Part shown: positions 8,052 through 17,031 of the stretch, one piece after another
How the letters are laid out: each line of letters starts with the position of its first letter
Numbering within the stretch: position 1 is the first letter of the stretch
NCBI GenBank assembly: GCA_039027435.1
Contig: JBCCKF010000004.1
Span: forward strand, 186,001 to 250,000
DNA: 64,000 nt
DNA from: CALBPI01 sp039027435
GTDB taxonomy: Bacteria > Pseudomonadota > Gammaproteobacteria > Steroidobacterales > Woeseiaceae
Direction of reading: 5' to 3'
Notes under the pieces: generated by a model
The model's input: the letters and a program-made list of their open reading frames with translations, nothing else
Told to the model about the DNA's origin: nothing
The model's database searches: none
Program-made: the position numbers and the translations under genes

Positions 8052-8588
8052 CTATCGTTCTGCTGCAACGATGGTTGTTGGACCTAATGGTTCTCGCACT
8101 CTCATCTGCGCACCTACGGCTTCCGGCCAGGGCCCGGCCACTTGGCCAGCCGGATGCAACTTCAGGTTTTCGACGATGACTGCGGGCCACGGCGATACGC
8201 CGCGATGGTTCAAGTCCACATGCAGATGCATCCATTCACAAGTCGCCGACAATCGCCCGGTTCGCGCAGAAAACAAATATTGAAATTGGTGGAGTCGCTT
8301 TTCATCAAACGCCAGAATTCTCGCTGCAACCACAAAAGGCTCATCGAGCATCAGCTCGGACAGATACCTTATGTGGCACTCGACCGCGAATGTCGAAGAC
8401 CCCGTATCCTCTCGAAGCGCATTCGTAAGGCCAAACGAATGCCACAGAGCGTCGATCGCTTCGTCCATCGCTACCATGTAGAACGCGACGTTCATATGAC
8501 CGTTGACGTCGATCCACTCGGGTTTGACGACACCTTCATGCAATACCGGTGCGGCGCACTCGTCGAGCTTCAAATCGCGATCTGACAT
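8052..8588 (-). CDS. Acyl-CoA thioesterase, 4HBT hot-dog family
   Basis: 178-residue hot-dog thioesterase related to 4-hydroxybenzoyl-CoA thioesterase-like proteins. EWIDVNGHMNVAFYMVAMDEA (about 25-45) carries the conserved Asp-x-Asn-Gly-His-Met-Asn pattern in which the Asp is catalytic in the family. CEWMHLHVDLNHRGVSPWP near residue 118 fits the second half of the fold. It probably lies in one transcript with glpK (the genes are 25 bases apart) and diverges from the alpha/beta hydrolase across only 48 bases. Substrate unknown; similar proteins act on acyl- or betainyl-CoA. Confidence 0.8.
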   Translation of the reverse strand: MSDRDLKLDECAAPVLHEGVVKPEWIDVNGHMNVAFYMVAMDEAIDALWHSFGLTNALREDTGSSTFAVECHIRYLSELMLDEPFVVAARILAFDEKRLHQFQYLFSARTGRLSATCEWMHLHVDLNHRGVSPWPAVIVENLKLHPAGQVAGPWPEAVGAQMRVREPLGPTTIVAAER

Positions 8589-8636
8589 CTGCGCAGTGTG
8601 AGATAATCCGCGGGTGATCTCAATACGGCCTTTCTG

Positions 8637-9578
8637 ATGCGTTTCGTTCGTCGTGCTTTGCTTTTTCTTGTCGTCGTTGTCGTGGTGCTTGTGGCTGTCA
8701 ACTACGAACCTGATCGATCCCGTGAAGAACTGACGGCCTACATCAACGACGCATCGAAGTTTATTGATATCGACGGGCTATCCGTGCACTACCGACGAGA
8801 AGGCACTCCAGGCGCACCGGTTTTGGTGCTCTTGCACGGCAACTCGGCATCCCTGCATACCTGGGACGGGTGGGTCGCGGCGCTTGGCGACCGTTTCGAT
8901 ATTGTCAGGATGGATCTGCCCGCATTCGGCCTAACCGGCCCGAATCCGGAGCGCGATTACCGCACCTCTGCCTACGTGAGATTTGTAGGCCGGTTTGCGG
9001 ATGCACTCGAGCTGGACCGATTTGCTTTGGCGGGCAATTCGCTCGGTGGAAACGTCGCCTGGCAGTTTGCAATCGCGCAACCGGAACGCCTCAACCACCT
9101 GATCCTGATCGATCCGTCCGGTATGCCGTCGGACGAGTACGAAATCCCGTTTGTATTTCAGCTGGCGAAGGTACCGCTGATTTCCGATGTGTTTACCTGG
9201 TTTGCACCGGAGAGTTTGTATCGGCAGAGTCTGTTGGAAGTCTACGCAGACGATTCGCTTGTTACCGACGAGCTCGTTAAGCGTTATCGCGACCTGTCAT
9301 TATTCGAGGGCAATCGACAGGCATTCATTGACTCCGGATTTCAGTACGAGGCTGCGCCGATCACCCGCCTGAACGAGATCAAAGTGCCAACGCTGATTCT
9401 CTGGGGCGAACAGGACTTGTGGATTCCGCCTTCCGATGCCACCCGATTCGAGCGCGCGATACGCAACGCACAGTTGATTACGTACCCTGATCTGGGTCAC
9501 TTACCAATGGACGAGGCACCAGAGCGCACCGCAGCCGATGCGATGCGGTTTCTGCTGGCCGAAAACGAGGCGACTTGA
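8637..9578 (+). CDS. Membrane-anchored alpha/beta hydrolase
   Basis: 313-residue alpha/beta hydrolase with an N-terminal hydrophobic anchor (about residues 6-23, valine-rich), so the domain is probably periplasmic or membrane-tethered. The oxyanion HGNSAS motif is near residue 67, the nucleophile elbow is GNSLGG, the acid is the Asp in WGEQDLWIP, and the catalytic His is in LGHLPMDEAP. Its stop is directly followed by the ATG of the quinone oxidoreductase gene, indicating co-transcription. Substrate not predictable; lipase, epoxide hydrolase-like and esterase functions all share this layout. A GATAAT box at 8602 in the short upstream gap is a possible -10. Confidence 0.85.
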   Translation: MRFVRRALLFLVVVVVVLVAVNYEPDRSREELTAYINDASKFIDIDGLSVHYRREGTPGAPVLVLLHGNSASLHTWDGWVAALGDRFDIVRMDLPAFGLTGPNPERDYRTSAYVRFVGRFADALELDRFALAGNSLGGNVAWQFAIAQPERLNHLILIDPSGMPSDEYEIPFVFQLAKVPLISDVFTWFAPESLYRQSLLEVYADDSLVTDELVKRYRDLSLFEGNRQAFIDSGFQYEAAPITRLNEIKVPTLILWGEQDLWIPPSDATRFERAIRNAQLITYPDLGHLPMDEAPERTAADAMRFLLAENEAT

Positions 9579-10577
9579 ATGAAGGCGATCGCGATTCGTG
9601 AACCCGGTGGACCGGAGGTACTCCAACCGATCGAGGCCGAAAAGCCCTCACCCGAGAGTCACGAGGTATTGATCGAAGTCGCCGCTGCTGGCGTCAATCG
9701 ACCGGATTGCTTGCAGCGAGCAGGGCTCTATCCCGTACCGGATGGCGCAAGCCCGCTACCCGGGCTAGAGGTGGCTGGGCACATCGTCGAAGTCGGCGCT
9801 CGATGCTCGCGATTCAAGGTTGGTGACAGAGTCATGGCGTTGACGCATGGCGGAGGCTACGCCGAATTCTGCGTGGCTGATGAACGCCATTGTCTACCGG
9901 TTCCCAAAAGCATGACGCTTGAAACGGCAGCAGCATTTCCCGAAACCGCGTTCACGGTCTGGTCTAACCTTTGGATGCGCGCCGGCCTGACCTCCGGTGA
10001 GCGCCTGCTGGTCCATGGCGGTTCCAGCGGTATCGGGACCACCGCGATCCAAATCGCGAAGGCACTTGGCGTGGCGGTTGCGGTCACGGCAGGCACCGAC
10101 GAAAAGTGCGCGTTTTGCGTCAATCTCGGTGCCGATATCGCTATCAATTATCGCAACGGGAATTGGCAAGACGCGCTTGCCACAACTTGGCCGGAGGGTG
10201 TGGATGCCATCCTCGACATGGTGGGCGGGCGCTACTTCGATGCCAATCTGGACTCGCTCAGACGTAGGGGACGACTATCGATCATCGCATTACTCGGAGG
10301 CGCAATCGCCGAACAGGCGAGCCTTGCCAAGATTCTCCGGAAGCACCTCACAGTTTTCGGTACCACACTAAGACCCCAATCAAGCGAGCAGAAGGCCGCT
10401 ATTGCAGACGGACTAACGACCTCCGTTCTACCCCTCCTCGAGTCGGGCGAGGTAAAACCGGTAATATTCGAATCACTGCCGCTTGAAGCAGCGGATCAAG
10501 CCCACACTTTGATGGAATCCGGAAAGCACATGGGCAAAATTGTCCTGACGGTACGAGAGGACCACGCCAAAGCATGA
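9579..10577 (+). CDS. NAD(P)H quinone oxidoreductase, MDR superfamily (PIG3-like)
   Basis: 332-residue zinc-independent medium-chain dehydrogenase/reductase. MKAIAIREPGGPEVL at the start, AAAGVNRPDCLQRAGLYP and the cofactor loop VHGGSSGIGTTAIQ (about residues 144-157) match the PIG3/quinone oxidoreductase group, which reduces quinones with NADPH. No structural zinc cysteines are present. The ATG follows the hydrolase stop with no gap, and its end overlaps the redoxin start by 4 bases, so the three genes are translationally coupled. Likely soluble and cytoplasmic, with a detoxification or redox role inferred from family and neighbours. Confidence 0.9.
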   Translation: MKAIAIREPGGPEVLQPIEAEKPSPESHEVLIEVAAAGVNRPDCLQRAGLYPVPDGASPLPGLEVAGHIVEVGARCSRFKVGDRVMALTHGGGYAEFCVADERHCLPVPKSMTLETAAAFPETAFTVWSNLWMRAGLTSGERLLVHGGSSGIGTTAIQIAKALGVAVAVTAGTDEKCAFCVNLGADIAINYRNGNWQDALATTWPEGVDAILDMVGGRYFDANLDSLRRRGRLSIIALLGGAIAEQASLAKILRKHLTVFGTTLRPQSSEQKAAIADGLTTSVLPLLESGEVKPVIFESLPLEAADQAHTLMESGKHMGKIVLTVREDHAKA

Positions 10578-11143
10578 ATATTTTTCTTCCATTGGTCGCA
10601 TTTGCGATCGTCATGCTGTCGGTATTCGTGTTTTTCCGGCGGCAAGATACGGCCAACCCGTTGTCGATAGGAACGGCGTTGCCGGAATTCACGGCCGTTC
10701 GAGAGTCTGGAGAATCGGTTTCGAGCAGCGAACTGGTCGGCAAGCGAGCTGTGATCCTCTTTGTGAGAGGCTCATGGTGCCCCTTCTGCACTGAGCAGGT
10801 TGAGTCGCTGACCGACCACTACCGAACGATCAATGAGGCAGACGGCAGGTTGATCATCGTCACGCCGAAGCCGCTCGATACAACACGTCGAGTGGCGGAC
10901 CTTTTCAATGTGGAATTTGAGTTCTGGCTGGATGCGGATTTGCAGGCAGCGGACTCACTGGGTCTTGCGGATCCGGAAGACATTCCCGATCGTTTTCAGT
11001 CTTCGTTCGGGCGCAAGACGATGCGACCTGCGGTGCTGGTTACGGACAGCGACGGGATTATTCGATTTTCACACCGCTCACAGAATCCGAAAGATCGCCC
11101 GAATCCGGCTCGTTTCATTCAGGTGTTCCAAACGGCAACCTGA
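10574..11143 (+). CDS. Membrane-anchored AhpC/TSA-type redoxin
   Basis: 189-residue thioredoxin-fold protein with one N-terminal transmembrane helix (about residues 4-21) and a redoxin domain behind it. The active site region reads RGSWCPFCTEQVESL, with two cysteines in a CPFC arrangement near residue 74, as in AhpC/TSA-like peroxiredoxins and thiol reductases. It starts within an ATGA overlap with the quinone oxidoreductase stop. Orientation rules predict the domain on the periplasmic side; the reductant is unknown. It converges on the leucine-type dehydrogenase gene with a 12-base gap and no visible terminator. Confidence 0.8.
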   Translation: MNIFLPLVAFAIVMLSVFVFFRRQDTANPLSIGTALPEFTAVRESGESVSSSELVGKRAVILFVRGSWCPFCTEQVESLTDHYRTINEADGRLIIVTPKPLDTTRRVADLFNVEFEFWLDADLQAADSLGLADPEDIPDRFQSSFGRKTMRPAVLVTDSDGIIRFSHRSQNPKDRPNPARFIQVFQTAT

Positions 11144-11155
11144 TCTTGCGCCTGT

Positions 11156-12220
11156 CTAGTGGGCCGTTGCGCCCGCGCCGCGCCCGATAAGGCCTTTCGC
11201 CATTTCGTCGGCAATCACGTTAGTCGGAACCTCAAGACGTTCGGACTGTTCGAAAATCGCTTGAAGGCGAGCGCCGATTTCTTCCACGCGCTGGTCCACC
11301 TCTGCGTCGGAGGCGTCACCATTATATTCGCAGGCTACGTTGATAATGCCGCCCGCATTAATCACGTAATCAGGCGCATACAAGACGCCGGCGTTGAAGA
11401 GTAGTTGACCGTCCTTATCCGTCGCGAGCTGGTTGTTGGCTGCGCCCGCTACAATGCTCGCGCGCAGCCCGGCGATCGTCTTCGCATCGAGCACGGCACC
11501 GAGCGCGCAAGGCGCAACCACATCGACATCAGCGGTGATGATTTCGTCCAGTGGCAAGGGCTGTGCGCCATAGGCATCGCACATATGCGCGACTCGTGCC
11601 TCGTTGATATCCGCGACCCAAAGTTTCGCGCCAGCATCATGCAGTGCTTTACAAAGATTGGCACCCACATGGCCGACACCTTGCACCGCCACTCTTAGAC
11701 CCTCGAGTGAGTCGCGTTCGAGTCGATAGGCCACCGCTGCACGAATGCCGTGGAACACACCGTCCGCCGTCTTGGGTGATGGATCACCACCCGCTTTACC
11801 CGCCTCGGGTGGCAGCCCAGCGACATGACGCGTCTCGCTCGCAATGATCTGCATGGCTTCGACCGTCATTCCGACATCTTCGGCCGTGATGTAGCTGCCG
11901 CGCAGGGTTTCGACGAAGCGACCGAAAGCGCGTAGCTGATCCTCGGTAACGGCCCGCCCCGCGTCCGCCATGATGACCGCCTTTCCGCCACCGAGGTCGA
12001 GCCCGGCCATCGCGTTCTTGTAGCTCATGCCCTGAGAAAGTCTCAGCACATCGGTCACCGCATCGCTGGCATTGGCGTAGTGCCAGAGCCGGCAGCCGCC
12101 CGCGGCAGGCCCTCTATGCGTCGAATGCACCGCAATGATCGCACGCAACCCGGAAACCGGGTCGGTGCAATGCACAACGCGCTCATGCCGCTCAAAGGCG
12201 GCATTGTCAAACACACTCAT
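11156..12220 (-). CDS. Leu/Val/Phe-type amino acid dehydrogenase
   Basis: 354-residue member of the Glu/Leu/Phe/Val dehydrogenase family, catalysing NAD-dependent oxidative deamination of branched or aromatic amino acids to 2-oxoacids. The substrate region LDLGGGKAVIMAD contains the catalytic lysine (about residue 79) and the Rossmann motif is VQGVGHVGANL (about 180). Its length fits leucine dehydrogenase rather than glutamate dehydrogenase. The ATG is preceded by GGGGA and lies 25 bases after trxB, so it may be the last gene of the pntAB-trxB transcript. The branched-chain 2-oxoacid dehydrogenase genes 6 kb away would use its products. Confidence 0.88.
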   Translation of the reverse strand: MSVFDNAAFERHERVVHCTDPVSGLRAIIAVHSTHRGPAAGGCRLWHYANASDAVTDVLRLSQGMSYKNAMAGLDLGGGKAVIMADAGRAVTEDQLRAFGRFVETLRGSYITAEDVGMTVEAMQIIASETRHVAGLPPEAGKAGGDPSPKTADGVFHGIRAAVAYRLERDSLEGLRVAVQGVGHVGANLCKALHDAGAKLWVADINEARVAHMCDAYGAQPLPLDEIITADVDVVAPCALGAVLDAKTIAGLRASIVAGAANNQLATDKDGQLLFNAGVLYAPDYVINAGGIINVACEYNGDASDAEVDQRVEEIGARLQAIFEQSERLEVPTNVIADEMAKGLIGRGAGATAH

Positions 12221-12245
12221 CGATGTCCCCGTTACGAGCTAAGGG

Positions 12246-13202
12246 CTACTCCAGCCCAAGCTCATCAATGAATTTCTCGGCATCCAGAGCGGCCATACAG
12301 CCAAATCCAGCCGAAGTAATCGCCTGCCGATAGACCTGGTCCGCAACATCCCCTGCGGCGAAAACCCCAGGCACACTCGTGGCCGTCGCACCACCATCAA
12401 GACCGCTCTTGATTTCGATGTAGCCGTTGGTCATGTCCAGCTGCCCTTCGAAAATGCCCGTATTTGGCTTGTGACCGATGGCGATGAAGACACCGTGCAC
12501 ATCATGCGTTTCTTTCTCGTCAGTCTGAGAGTGACGCAGACGCATACCGGTAACGCCGCTATCGTCACCAAGTACTTCCTCAAGCTGATGATTCCAGCGA
12601 ATCGTGATGTTGCCGTTCTTCTCTTTCTCGAACAGGCGATCCTGCAATATTTTTTCCGCCCGAAGTTTATCGCGGCGATGAACCAGGATGACCTCACTCG
12701 CGATATTGGACAGATAGAGCGCTTCCTCGACCGCGGTGTTGCCGCCGCCAATGACAGCGACCTTCTGGTTGCGATAGAAAAATCCGTCACAGGTCGCGCA
12801 GGCGCTGACGCCCTTACCCATGAAAGAGGATTCGGATGGCAGTCCGAGATACTGAGCCGAGGCTCCGGTCGCAATGATGAGCGAATCTGCTGTGTAGGTA
12901 TTGGTGCCGGACAACACAAACGGTCGCTGCGACAAGTCCACTGAGTCGATATGGTCGTACACGATTTCCGTGTCGAATCGCTCTGCATGCGCCTTCATGC
13001 GCTCCATAAGTGCCGGACCTTGCAGCCCCTCGACGTCTCCTGGCCAGTTGTCGACATCGGTCGTCGTGGTCAACTGACCACCCACTTCCGCGCCCGTTAT
13101 CAGCATGGGACTGAGGTTCGCCCTGGCCGCATAGACAGCAGCCGAGTAGCCTGCCGGGCCGGAGCCCAGAATGACGGTTTTCGCGTGTTTTGAGTCGCTC
13201 AC
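12246..13202 (-). CDS. trxB: Thioredoxin reductase
   Basis: 318-residue low-molecular-weight thioredoxin reductase that transfers electrons from NADPH through FAD to thioredoxin. The FAD motif GSGPAGYSAAVYAARA is at residues 13-28, the redox pair is Cys135 and Cys138 (CATCDGFF), and the NADPH motif is GGGNTAVEEALYL. The GDVADQVYRQAITSAGFGCMAA segment closes the FAD site. The start is a GTG whose last bases form the TGA stop of pntB (GTGA overlap), with AGGA upstream. Coupling to pntB places an NADPH consumer directly behind the NADPH-making transhydrogenase. Confidence 0.96.
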   Translation of the reverse strand: MSDSKHAKTVILGSGPAGYSAAVYAARANLSPMLITGAEVGGQLTTTTDVDNWPGDVEGLQGPALMERMKAHAERFDTEIVYDHIDSVDLSQRPFVLSGTNTYTADSLIIATGASAQYLGLPSESSFMGKGVSACATCDGFFYRNQKVAVIGGGNTAVEEALYLSNIASEVILVHRRDKLRAEKILQDRLFEKEKNGNITIRWNHQLEEVLGDDSGVTGMRLRHSQTDEKETHDVHGVFIAIGHKPNTGIFEGQLDMTNGYIEIKSGLDGGATATSVPGVFAAGDVADQVYRQAITSAGFGCMAALDAEKFIDELGLE

Positions 13203-14614
13203 TTCGATTCCTGGCTTTGCAACACGCGCAGCACCTCATCGAGCGTCGCTTTCGCATCACCGAACAGCATGCGTGTGTTGTCCTTGAAGAACAGCGGGTT
13301 CTGTACGCCGGCATATCCCGTCGCCATACTCCGCTTGAGCACAATAGTGGTGTCGCCTTTCCAGACTTCAAGCACCGGCATACCCGCAATCGGGCTGTCG
13401 GGCTCGTCTTGAGCCGACGGATTCACAATATCGTTGGCGCCAATCACCACCGTGACATCCACTTCCGGGAAGTCCTCGTTGATCTCTTCCATCTCGAAGA
13501 CAATGTCGTAAGGCACGCGCGCCTCTGCGAGCAACACGTTCATATGCCCGGGCATCCGTCCTGCGACCGGGTGAATCGCAAACTGCACATCCACCTTTCG
13601 ATCGCGAAGGCTGCGAGTAATCTCATTAACCGTGTGCTGTGCCTGCGCCACCGCCATGCCGTAGCCCGGCACGATGACGACCTTCTTGGCATTCAGTAAC
13701 AGGTCGGCAACCTCCTCGGATTGCACCGCAACGACCTCACCCTGCTCGCCTTCGGTCGCACCGCCGCCACCGCCGCCGGAAGTGGTCCCGAATCCACCTG
13801 CGATCACCGAGATGAAACTGCGGTTCATCGCACGGCACATGATGTAGGAGAGAATTGCGCCGCTGCTGCCGACCAGAGCGCCAGTCACGATCAACAGATC
13901 GTTGCTCAGCATGAAACCAGTAGCTGATGCCGCCCAGCCCGAATAGCTGTTGAGCATAGAAACGACCACCGGCATATCGGCGCCGCCGATCGCAGCCACC
14001 ATGTGAACACCAAACGCGAGCGCGACCAACGTCATCAGGAATAGCGGGAAGAACCCACCGCCGTCAGCGGCTTGTCCCACGAAAATCGTGCCAAGCCAGA
14101 TCGCAATCAAACCCATACCAAGGTTCAGGAAATGCCGAGCTGGCAGCAGCGTCGGATTGCCGCCGATCCGCCCGGACAGCTTGCCGAAGGCGATGACCGA
14201 ACCCGAAACCGTTAACGCACCGATGAGAATACCCACGTAAATCTCAACGTCGTGGATCGTCTTCTCGATACCGTAGAACGACTGCGTGTGATCCAGAAAA
14301 GTCGCGTAGCCGACAAGCACTGCGGCGAGACCGACGAGACTGTGCAGAATCGCAACCAATTCTGGCATCTGAGTCATTTGTACAGTGCGCGCCAGCCAAA
14401 TCCCGATCACGGCGCCCGCAACCAGCGACACCACCAGGAAGAAGTAATTGCCGGAGACAACACCAAAGATGGTCGCAAACAGCGCAAGGCCCATCCCGAT
14501 CATGCCGTACAGGTTGCCGCGTCTCGCGGTTTCCTGATTGCTGAGTCCACCCAGTGCGAGGATGAACAAGATGGTCGAGACGATATAGGCCGCCTGGATA
14601 AATCCTTCACTCAT
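13199..14614 (-). CDS. pntB: NAD(P) transhydrogenase subunit beta
   Basis: 471-residue beta subunit of the proton-translocating transhydrogenase in the inner membrane. Multiple transmembrane helices fill residues 1 to about 270, followed by the NADP(H)-binding domain III with VPGYGMAVAQAQH (about 317-329) and the C-terminal GDAKATLDEVL. The ATG at 14614 is preferred over an in-frame TTG two codons upstream because GGAGA lies 6 bases before it. It follows pntA by 18 bases. With pntA it uses the proton gradient to drive hydride transfer from NADH to NADP+. A glycine-rich linker lies near residue 280. Confidence 0.96.
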   Translation of the reverse strand: MSEGFIQAAYIVSTILFILALGGLSNQETARRGNLYGMIGMGLALFATIFGVVSGNYFFLVVSLVAGAVIGIWLARTVQMTQMPELVAILHSLVGLAAVLVGYATFLDHTQSFYGIEKTIHDVEIYVGILIGALTVSGSVIAFGKLSGRIGGNPTLLPARHFLNLGMGLIAIWLGTIFVGQAADGGGFFPLFLMTLVALAFGVHMVAAIGGADMPVVVSMLNSYSGWAASATGFMLSNDLLIVTGALVGSSGAILSYIMCRAMNRSFISVIAGGFGTTSGGGGGGATEGEQGEVVAVQSEEVADLLLNAKKVVIVPGYGMAVAQAQHTVNEITRSLRDRKVDVQFAIHPVAGRMPGHMNVLLAEARVPYDIVFEMEEINEDFPEVDVTVVIGANDIVNPSAQDEPDSPIAGMPVLEVWKGDTTIVLKRSMATGYAGVQNPLFFKDNTRMLFGDAKATLDEVLRVLQSQESK

Positions 14615-14632
14615 TACCAATTCTCCGACGGA

Positions 14633-16201
14633 CTACTTGCGGAACATCGCCAGCATGCGTTGCGTCACCGCAAAGCCGCCGAAGATATTGATGCTCGTGA
14701 TGAGCAAGGCCAGAACCGCGAGTGCGGATACGATGAAACTGCCACTCGATATCTGCAGTAACGCACCGATCACGATGATGCTGGAAATCGCGTTAGTCAC
14801 ACTCATCAAGGGCGTGTGCAACGAAGCCGTCACGTTCCAGATGACCATGTAGCCAACAAAACACGCAAGCACAAACACGGTCAGATGCGCCATGAACGAC
14901 GGCGGTGCGACATTCCCAAGCGCCAGCAACGCGACAGCACCCAATGCCATCCCGATCGACGTCGCGATCCAGCCTGGATTCGACGCAACAGCCGCCTCTG
15001 CGACCGCCTCCGGTGTGGGTGCTGCAGGTGCCGCCTTGGGTGCCGCCGACAGTTTCGGTGCAGGCGGTGGGAACGTGATTTCACCGGCATTGACCGCCGT
15101 TGCGCCACGTATCACCTCATCTTCCATGTCGATGACGATGTTGCCGTCTTTCTCGGGGGTCAGGTCGGTCAACAGGTGACGAAGATTCGTGGCGTACAGT
15201 TGGCTTGACTGTGCGGCCAGTCGGCTCGGCAAATCGGTGTAACCGATGATGGACACGCCGTGCCGAACAGCCACTTCGCCGGGCTCCGTGAGCTCGCAGT
15301 TGCCGCCCTGCTCGGCCGCCAGATCAACAATGACGCTGCCCTGCTTCATCGACTCGACCATCGCCTCGGTGATCAACTTCGGTGCCGGCTTACCCGGGAT
15401 CAATGCCGTTGTGATGATGATGTCGACTTCTTTGGCTTGTTCGGCAAACAGTGCCATTTCCGCATCGATGAACGCCTTGCTCATCGTTTTGGCATAGCCG
15501 CCCTCGCCAGCGCCGTCTTCATCGTCTTCGAAGTCGAGCATGAGGAATTCTGCGTCCATGCTCTCGACCTGCTCCTTGACCTCGGGGCGCGTATCGAAAG
15601 CGCGAACGATGGCGCCCATGCTCTTCGCGGTACCGATCGCCGATAGCCCGGCGACACCCGCACCAATAACAAGCACCTTGGCCGGTGGAATGCGCCCGGC
15701 CGCAGTAATCTGGCCCGTGAAGAACCGGCCGAAATGCTGCGCAGCCTCAATGATCGCGCGATAACCGCCGATATTCGCCATCGAGCTCAGCGCATCCATC
15801 TTCTGTGCGCGTGAAATTCGCGGCACCATGTCCATCGCCAGCGCATTCACACGCCGCTCAGAGAGCGCCTCGAGCAGCTCGGGGTTCTGGCCGGGCCACA
15901 GGAAACCGATCAGCGTCTGACCCTCGCGCAAAAGGTCGATCTCGTCCTGCTTCAACTCGGGGTGATGTTCGGGCTGGCGCACCTTCAATACGATGTCGGC
16001 AGCGTCGTAGACCGCTTTTGGGCCCTCGACAACTTCGGCGCCCGCATCGCGATACGCCTCGTCCAGGTAGGATGCTCTCGCACCGGCACCAGCTTCGATA
16101 ATGACTTCAAAACCGAGCTTCACGACTGCACCGACGACTTCGGGCGTCATCGCAACGCGTTGCTCGTTCACGTGGACCTCGGTAGGGACACCGATCTTCA
16201 T
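14633..16201 (-). CDS. pntA: NAD(P) transhydrogenase subunit alpha
   Basis: 522-residue alpha subunit of E. coli-type organisation: an NAD(H)-binding domain I (residues 1 to about 380), a proline- and alanine-rich linker, and four C-terminal transmembrane helices. MKIGVPTEVHVNEQRVAMTP at the start resembles alanine dehydrogenase, as expected for this family. The ATG at 16201 has GGAG six bases upstream; another ATG at 16207 is too close to that site, and the frame upstream is unrelated. First gene of pntA-pntB-trxB. A 28-bp near-palindrome lies 92 bp upstream of the start. Confidence 0.96.
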   Translation of the reverse strand: MKIGVPTEVHVNEQRVAMTPEVVGAVVKLGFEVIIEAGAGARASYLDEAYRDAGAEVVEGPKAVYDAADIVLKVRQPEHHPELKQDEIDLLREGQTLIGFLWPGQNPELLEALSERRVNALAMDMVPRISRAQKMDALSSMANIGGYRAIIEAAQHFGRFFTGQITAAGRIPPAKVLVIGAGVAGLSAIGTAKSMGAIVRAFDTRPEVKEQVESMDAEFLMLDFEDDEDGAGEGGYAKTMSKAFIDAEMALFAEQAKEVDIIITTALIPGKPAPKLITEAMVESMKQGSVIVDLAAEQGGNCELTEPGEVAVRHGVSIIGYTDLPSRLAAQSSQLYATNLRHLLTDLTPEKDGNIVIDMEDEVIRGATAVNAGEITFPPPAPKLSAAPKAAPAAPTPEAVAEAAVASNPGWIATSIGMALGAVALLALGNVAPPSFMAHLTVFVLACFVGYMVIWNVTASLHTPLMSVTNAISSIIVIGALLQISSGSFIVSALAVLALLITSINIFGGFAVTQRMLAMFRK

Positions 16202-16292
16202 GGACATCTCCAGTAAATTCAGCCGGTTGGCCAAAAACGCCGGCTTCGGGCGGAATGTTCGCGGCCAGCAGTATCTAAAGTTGGACGCCTGT

Positions 16293-16320
16293 GCGCAACA
16301 TCGGCGCGCCAACGTTGCGC
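16293..16320. promoter_or_regulatory. 28-bp near-perfect palindrome in pntA/yceI divergent region
   Basis: Outer arms GCGCAAC (16293-16299) and GTTGCGC (16314-16320) enclose a central GGCGCGCC (16303-16310). Of 14 symmetric pairs, 12 match. It sits 92 bp upstream of the pntA start and 83 bp upstream of the YceI gene start. A TATGAT (-10-like, plus strand) lies at 16343. The size and symmetry suit a dimeric repressor or activator site; a transcribed hairpin is the alternative. The regulator is unknown. Confidence 0.5.
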
Positions 16321-16403
16321 CATCTTTGTCGAGCGCTTTTGCTATGATTCGGCGCCGGGGACGGTCATATCCTGTTATTGACCCTGACAAAGGATGGTAA
16401 ACC

Positions 16404-17000
16404 ATGAAAGCGATCAACCGATTGCTCGTTGCGGCAACCGCCGCGTTTACGCTCACGACCACGGCCTCGGCCGGCATCGGCGATGTGCCTTCCGGCGAAT
16501 ACACGCTCGAGAAGACGCACGCCTATCTAACCTTCAGCTACCTGCATCTCGGTTTCTCACGACCGGTCGTCGGTTTCAGTGACTTCGATGTGTCGCTGAA
16601 CCTGAACCAGGACGATGTGACCGCCAGTAAGCTTATGGTCTCGATCGATCCTGCCAGCATCGACTCTGGTGTGGAGAAATTCGATGATCACCTGAAGAGT
16701 GACGATTTCTTCGATATCGCCACCCACTCGGACATCAGCTTCAGCGCAACCGGCATTGAAATGACGGGCGAGAACACGATGACCATCACTGGCGACCTCA
16801 CGATGAAAGGCATCACGAAGCCAATCACGCTCGACGCCACGGTCAACAAGGCAGCCAACCACCCCATGCGCAAGACGCCGACAATCGGTATCTCAGCATC
16901 TGGAAAGCTGATGCGTTCGGACTGGGATCTGGGTCGCTACGCGCCGAACGTTGGCGACGAAGTGACGCTGAATATCCAGGTCGAGCTGATCAAGTCCTGA
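16404..17000 (+). CDS. Secreted YceI-family lipid-binding protein
   Basis: 198-residue protein with a signal peptide (MKAINRLLVAATAAFTLTTTASA, cleavage near residue 23) and a YceI beta-barrel domain: ...YTLEKTHAYLTFSYLHLGFS, then HSDISFSATGIE and a closing VTLNIQVEL. YceI proteins are periplasmic and bind polyisoprenoid or quinone-like lipids in a lipocalin-like fold. AAAGGATGG supplies the ribosome site. The next gene, 31 bases on, fuses cytochrome b561 to a second YceI domain, so the pair probably works on the same lipid or quinone pool. Confidence 0.92.
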   Translation: MKAINRLLVAATAAFTLTTTASAGIGDVPSGEYTLEKTHAYLTFSYLHLGFSRPVVGFSDFDVSLNLNQDDVTASKLMVSIDPASIDSGVEKFDDHLKSDDFFDIATHSDISFSATGIEMTGENTMTITGDLTMKGITKPITLDATVNKAANHPMRKTPTIGISASGKLMRSDWDLGRYAPNVGDEVTLNIQVELIKS

Positions 17001-17031
17001 TCATCTTGTTCGATCTGTTGCGAGACCTCGT

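Noticed and set aside
16202..16504. N-terminal extension of pntA by about 100 residues
   Set aside because: The frame is open, but the residues are unlike any transhydrogenase and the ATG at 16201 has a proper ribosome site and the family N-terminus. The extension would also cross the palindrome and the start of the YceI gene.
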